From Opitutaceae bacterium UBA6669 (GTDB taxonomy: Bacteria > Verrucomicrobiota > Verrucomicrobiia > Opitutales > Opitutaceae), in assembly GCA_002455175.1 (NCBI GenBank), contig DKKJ01000062.1:42345-50219 (forward strand): a DNA stretch of 7,875 nucleotides, read 5' to 3'. The translations under genes were made by a program, and so were the position numbers. Below, in pieces: positions 6,201-7,875 of this stretch. The notes under the pieces are model-generated. The model was not told the origin of the DNA and searched no databases. It saw nothing but the letters and a program-made list of their open reading frames with translations. Every line of letters begins with the position of its first letter. The stretch's first letter is position 1.

Positions 6201-7330
6201 GAATCTATGTTCAGACCGTCCACAACGACGCAGATCGCCGCGCCCCGATTCCGATCCGCGAACGAGATGAACTGCCTGACGCAGGACTGGATCGCCTCAG
6301 GCGCGCAGCCCTGCAGATCCAGCCAGAACCACTTTCCTCCGACCGACTGCGCGATCAGTTTTGCCAACGTTGATTTTCCCATTCCGCTGGACCCCGTCAG
6401 GATCAGCCCCTTGCCGCTCGCAACGGGTAGGGCAAAATCCGTCACGATGCTCGACCGACCCGCGATTCGCTCGGGCACGGACGGCAGCCCTGCCTCAGCT
6501 CCAGCCAAGGTCCATGAGGCGCCACCACTGGAGGCGCCCGGGATACTGAAGGGAGCGCTCAAACCCAATGCCGTCCGATTTCCAACAACGCATCTCTCGA
6601 TTTCCCGCAACAGTCCGGCGCGGGTAAGCCCAATCATATGCTTCGACGCCGCATGGTGCACCACGATGCTGAAGAGTTTTTCTGCTATCGCGACGGCTTC
6701 GGCGACGGTCGCGTTGTGACGCTCCGCGCCCAGGACGATGAGACGATCCTCAACGAACTGGCGAAGCGTGGTCGCATCTCTCGTCTCGGTATCGAACCGG
6801 GTTCTCAGTATTATTTCTTGTTCGATTTCCTCGTCTGACGCCGCGTGAAGAAAATCAACGAGAGCCGGGAAGAGCTTCGCATGGAGCGTTCCGTCGCCGC
6901 GTAGGAACGCGCAGATTGCCTTGGCTGATGTGTCGTCATACTTTTCCAACACCAGTCTCCAGAGGTCGATGCCTTTGATGCCTGCGCCGAATGGCGAACC
7001 GCCTTCCTCCGCAATCGCCGCGCGACTCAACAAGACAACTTGCGGCTTGCGGGAGTCGTGGCGCAGCTTCCAAACATGATCTATGCACTTCGCAACGGCA
7101 TCGGAACGGAGTGTAAGCGGCTTGCTCGTTCCCGACTTGGCCTGAACGGCGGTCGCTGAAGCGACCGAAACGATGTCGAAATCCTCGGCAGCTTCGATGT
7201 AGAGGGCATCGTTCTCCGTCAGTTCAAGCCAGGCCACCAGCGTCAGCCACCATTGAAAAATGAATCCCGCAGTCGCCGAGTTCGCCCGACGACCCTCATC
7301 GGCCGGAAGCGGCGGCGAGAGATTCGACAT
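3206..7330 (-). CDS. Avs-like STAND NTPase with N-terminal Cap4-type nuclease and TPR-like sensor region
   Basis: The protein has about 1374 aa from the ATG at 7330. A GTG at 7375 would add 15 residues, but resemblance to the family starts only after the ATG. Residues 13-245 look like a Cap4/DUF4297 PD-(D/E)xK nuclease: helix GFIFQWWLTLVAWLEL, acidic motif EAAEDFDIV (E49, D50, D52) and VQAK (Q63, K65). Residues 290-500 form a STAND P-loop NTPase: Walker A GSSGMGKST at 313-321 (K319), Walker B AICVVVDGLN (D371), sensor strand VMVTSQR at 400-406, and the STAND GxP motif as GHP at 462-464. A winged-helix-like segment spans 510-577. The rest is helical, with three recognisable TPR-like repeats at about 893-1010. 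In Avs proteins the C-terminus binds a conserved phage protein (terminase or portal), which drives oligomerisation and activates the nuclease to degrade DNA. The same role is inferred here; the trigger is unknown. There is no operon partner: its 3' side holds remnants and its 5' side divergent ORFs. Confidence 0.8.
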   Translation of the reverse strand: MSNLSPPLPADEGRRANSATAGFIFQWWLTLVAWLELTENDALYIEAAEDFDIVSVASATAVQAKSGTSKPLTLRSDAVAKCIDHVWKLRHDSRKPQVVLLSRAAIAEEGGSPFGAGIKGIDLWRLVLEKYDDTSAKAICAFLRGDGTLHAKLFPALVDFLHAASDEEIEQEIILRTRFDTETRDATTLRQFVEDRLIVLGAERHNATVAEAVAIAEKLFSIVVHHAASKHMIGLTRAGLLREIERCVVGNRTALGLSAPFSIPGASSGGASWTLAGAEAGLPSVPERIAGRSSIVTDFALPVASGKGLILTGSSGMGKSTLAKLIAQSVGGKWFWLDLQGCAPEAIQSCVRQFISFADRNRGAAICVVVDGLNIDSLSEAAKNSLRAAMRLVRARRGAVMVTSQRALSLVSCASLGLADAAMREVPRMEVEEIAGLLNTLSCPNPELNLAWATLIHVTTDGHPQLIHASCLWLYQKNWPPFDATAFQEATASLETERSQARRLVSKVSNEEMELLLRLDVLGANFRREHVLAVAEKVERVPGAAFKFDSLLGPWIEPAHARGYFRMSPLLGEIARDMSASRRQALEVACAEARLEVQPVYHNDACLALRHAFSAKHRGLALQTTYKLLILRGALRSASYRHLTWALLTTDQAIAEVAAGDAVFTACFRILRMQVAGELLPSTLNVHYQSAKVAIGHLPAELAPAVRYALATEVLQWSLSSLPAIEWLGLLESLGELAAQVPELIGIGDLFQDTTVPPPIRQAGLADRQRAGLAGLIIHRNKGRAFLNGWLRAMDTLEPKRRSPLIQAFAVWPSLLMLAFDEVWLGESKVESPNWIETLGWYDEMALLVKGWDSEPFAVAIARSASIVQNEYCGDRTRATALLTPISASLPPYLAAVHDQYAKIAAEAQDYATALAHIDVALANWEDYELAMPGKILAIQRAGVWASKERSWQRSAGYFDEGAALSRKHGTIEQSAGFHCDAAIACWGAGEKSKAIQAFDEALELCAQTGDTRNNLAAFQIQKILCYVIYYLASANRGPRNSSNLAAIYPGMGSNPDLNESLKSTPTPRLVTAKTFLATLEFDHWLGDTIWDKYSREIVEAPYLSARPFGIELAIRRSIASGAVAELPGLTARYASVMNAMRKSGVTQSIKDIANGDTATFEPVFGDFNEAFGSSVFVSGLVAIVANEGDVAAAARLLEKRADESPFPRELRSWVQEVIRIAELPFEEFQAKAQLREDAFPEGRLAMDIVLLSKPLIQPELLWRAMYHVALYLYGSTMWGADALVTLDEFAGRRWRSAIERRHEFKNPTLWLPEVRSICSHPVTGTRRICSILIAVAPALSLGEAKDILAQVKAIRDGVTSSNWDRMTPRRVQR

Positions 7331-7356
7331 CTCGCAAGGATGCCAGATTCCTTGGG

Positions 7357-7569
7357 ATGGCGAGATCCAATCCACGACGACCTAGATTTTGCCACTCCAG
7401 TGAGGCTGGTAGTGGACCCGCATTGGCTCACCGGATTGACAAACTACGCCGTGCCGCAAGTCCTCGCACGGTCTTCGTCGTAAAAAACGGCTGGACCGTG
7501 CCGATCTCTAGTCCGAGCCGGGTGGGCCACCGCTGTCCCTATTTTTCGAATCCACTTGCGCAGGGCTGA
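7357..7569 (+). CDS. Possible small ORF, divergent from the STAND gene, unknown function
   Basis: This is a frame of at most 70 codons. Its ATG at 7357 overlaps the candidate start region of the large minus-strand gene, so if real it probably starts later. The C-terminal part (RTVFVVKNGWTVPISSPSR...) has some protein-like character. Its TGA overlaps the ATG of the next ORF (TGATG), which is the main argument for it. An overlapping frame ending at 7483 (RLVVDPHWLTGLTNYAVPQ...) also looks plausible, so a frameshifted remnant is an alternative. No promoter for the large gene could be identified in 7376-7450. Confidence 0.25.
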   Translation: MARSNPRRPRFCHSSEAGSGPALAHRIDKLRRAASPRTVFVVKNGWTVPISSPSRVGHRCPYFSNPLAQG

Positions 7570-7712
7570 TGCGCCGCGAGGCTTTGGCTTTTCTGCAAGG
7601 ACTCTTGTCCGAAACGTCCGGGGCTGCGACAAAAAACCCGGCGCTGAGTCGATTGAGGATCGGACGTGACCGATTCCTGCAGTTCATTCAGCCTGAGTCA
7701 TGGATGACATGA
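7569..7712 (+). CDS. 47-aa protein of unknown function in an overlapping ORF chain
   Basis: The ATG overlaps the previous stop (TGATG) and the TGA overlaps the start region of the next ORF (ATGA), giving tight translational coupling. The peptide begins MRREALAFLQGLLSET and continues with a basic segment (LSRLRIGRDRFLQF), helical overall. No motif is recognised. It has no signal peptide or membrane segment. Short length keeps confidence moderate. Confidence 0.4.
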   Translation: MRREALAFLQGLLSETSGAATKNPALSRLRIGRDRFLQFIQPESWMT

Positions 7713-7875
7713 GGGCTCTTGTGCAACGGGAGGAGAAAAAGCGGCGCGCAGAAGAGTTTCAGGCGTGGTGTGAGGATTTGGATCGGTTCCCTCGCCGATT
7801 CAAACCCCGTGTTAAGGGTGATTTTGTCGGGGATACGGAATTCCAGCCGCTTCGATGGCTGAGAGCAGGGAAAGC
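7700..7875 (+). CDS. Unidentified charged protein, partial (3' end outside window)
   Basis: The ATG at 7700 (or 7709) overlaps the end of the 47-aa ORF. The frame stays open to the right edge, over 58 codons, and the track of codons is GC-rich and regular. The visible N-terminus is a strongly charged helix (LVQREEKKRRAEEFQAWCED), followed by LDRFPRRFKPRVKGDFVGD. It looks like a real gene start, with a possible coiled coil. The family is not recognised. It probably forms an operon with the two small ORFs before it. Confidence 0.5.
   Translation, partial: MDDMRALVQREEKKRRAEEFQAWCEDLDRFPRRFKPRVKGDFVGDTEFQPLRWLRAGK

Noticed and set aside
6207..6719. Plus-strand ORF of 170 codons over the NTPase domain
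   Set aside because: It is the complement of the Walker A/B region and shows no protein features of its own.
7444..7632. Minus-strand ORF of 62 codons upstream of the STAND gene
   Set aside because: Arg/Pro-rich shadow of the plus-strand ORFs with no recognisable domain and no coupling to the large gene.

Overview
The window is about 7.9 kb of moderately GC-rich bacterial DNA, dense with accessory-type genes and broken gene pieces. No ribosomal, housekeeping or taxon-specific gene is visible. The GC-rich codon use, weak Shine-Dalgarno sequences and decayed toxin-antitoxin genes would fit an environmental bacterium such as a member of Verrucomicrobiota, but that is only a guess.

Left part (1-2270). 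A winged-helix DNA-binding protein, cut by the left edge, is read on the plus strand and ends at 701. After it come a 21-codon ORF, a weak hairpin and a decayed stretch. On the minus strand lies a cluster with two antitoxin-like genes. The first encodes 262 aa, with an N-terminal domain that looks receiver-like and a C-terminal Xre/MbcA-ParS (DUF2384) antitoxin module. It overlaps a 25-codon ORF sitting where a toxin gene should start. An AbrB/VapB-like antitoxin of 80 aa follows. No intact RES, PIN or other toxin is visible for either antitoxin.

Middle part (2271-3205). This is a graveyard of gene remnants. It holds an AT-rich upstream region, the C-terminal tail of a probable alpha/beta hydrolase, and two near-identical MITE-like elements of about 190 bp. 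Each element has terminal inverted repeats of about 25 bp. A further coding-like fragment lies upstream of the second copy. All the remnants read on the minus strand.

Right part (3206-7375). One very large minus-strand gene encodes about 1374 aa. The protein combines an N-terminal PD-(D/E)xK nuclease of the Cap4/DUF4297 type, a STAND-class P-loop NTPase and a long helical TPR-like C-terminus. This is the architecture of antiviral STAND (Avs) single-protein phage sensors, and it is the main candidate for a defence system here. Beyond it, small tightly overlapping plus-strand ORFs run divergently to the right edge; the last is cut off by the window end.

Taken together, the window looks like a defence/toxin-antitoxin island: a self-contained nuclease-NTPase defence gene beside antitoxin genes that have lost their toxins and beside mobile-element scars. 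The STAND gene appears to act alone, with no obvious operon partner.
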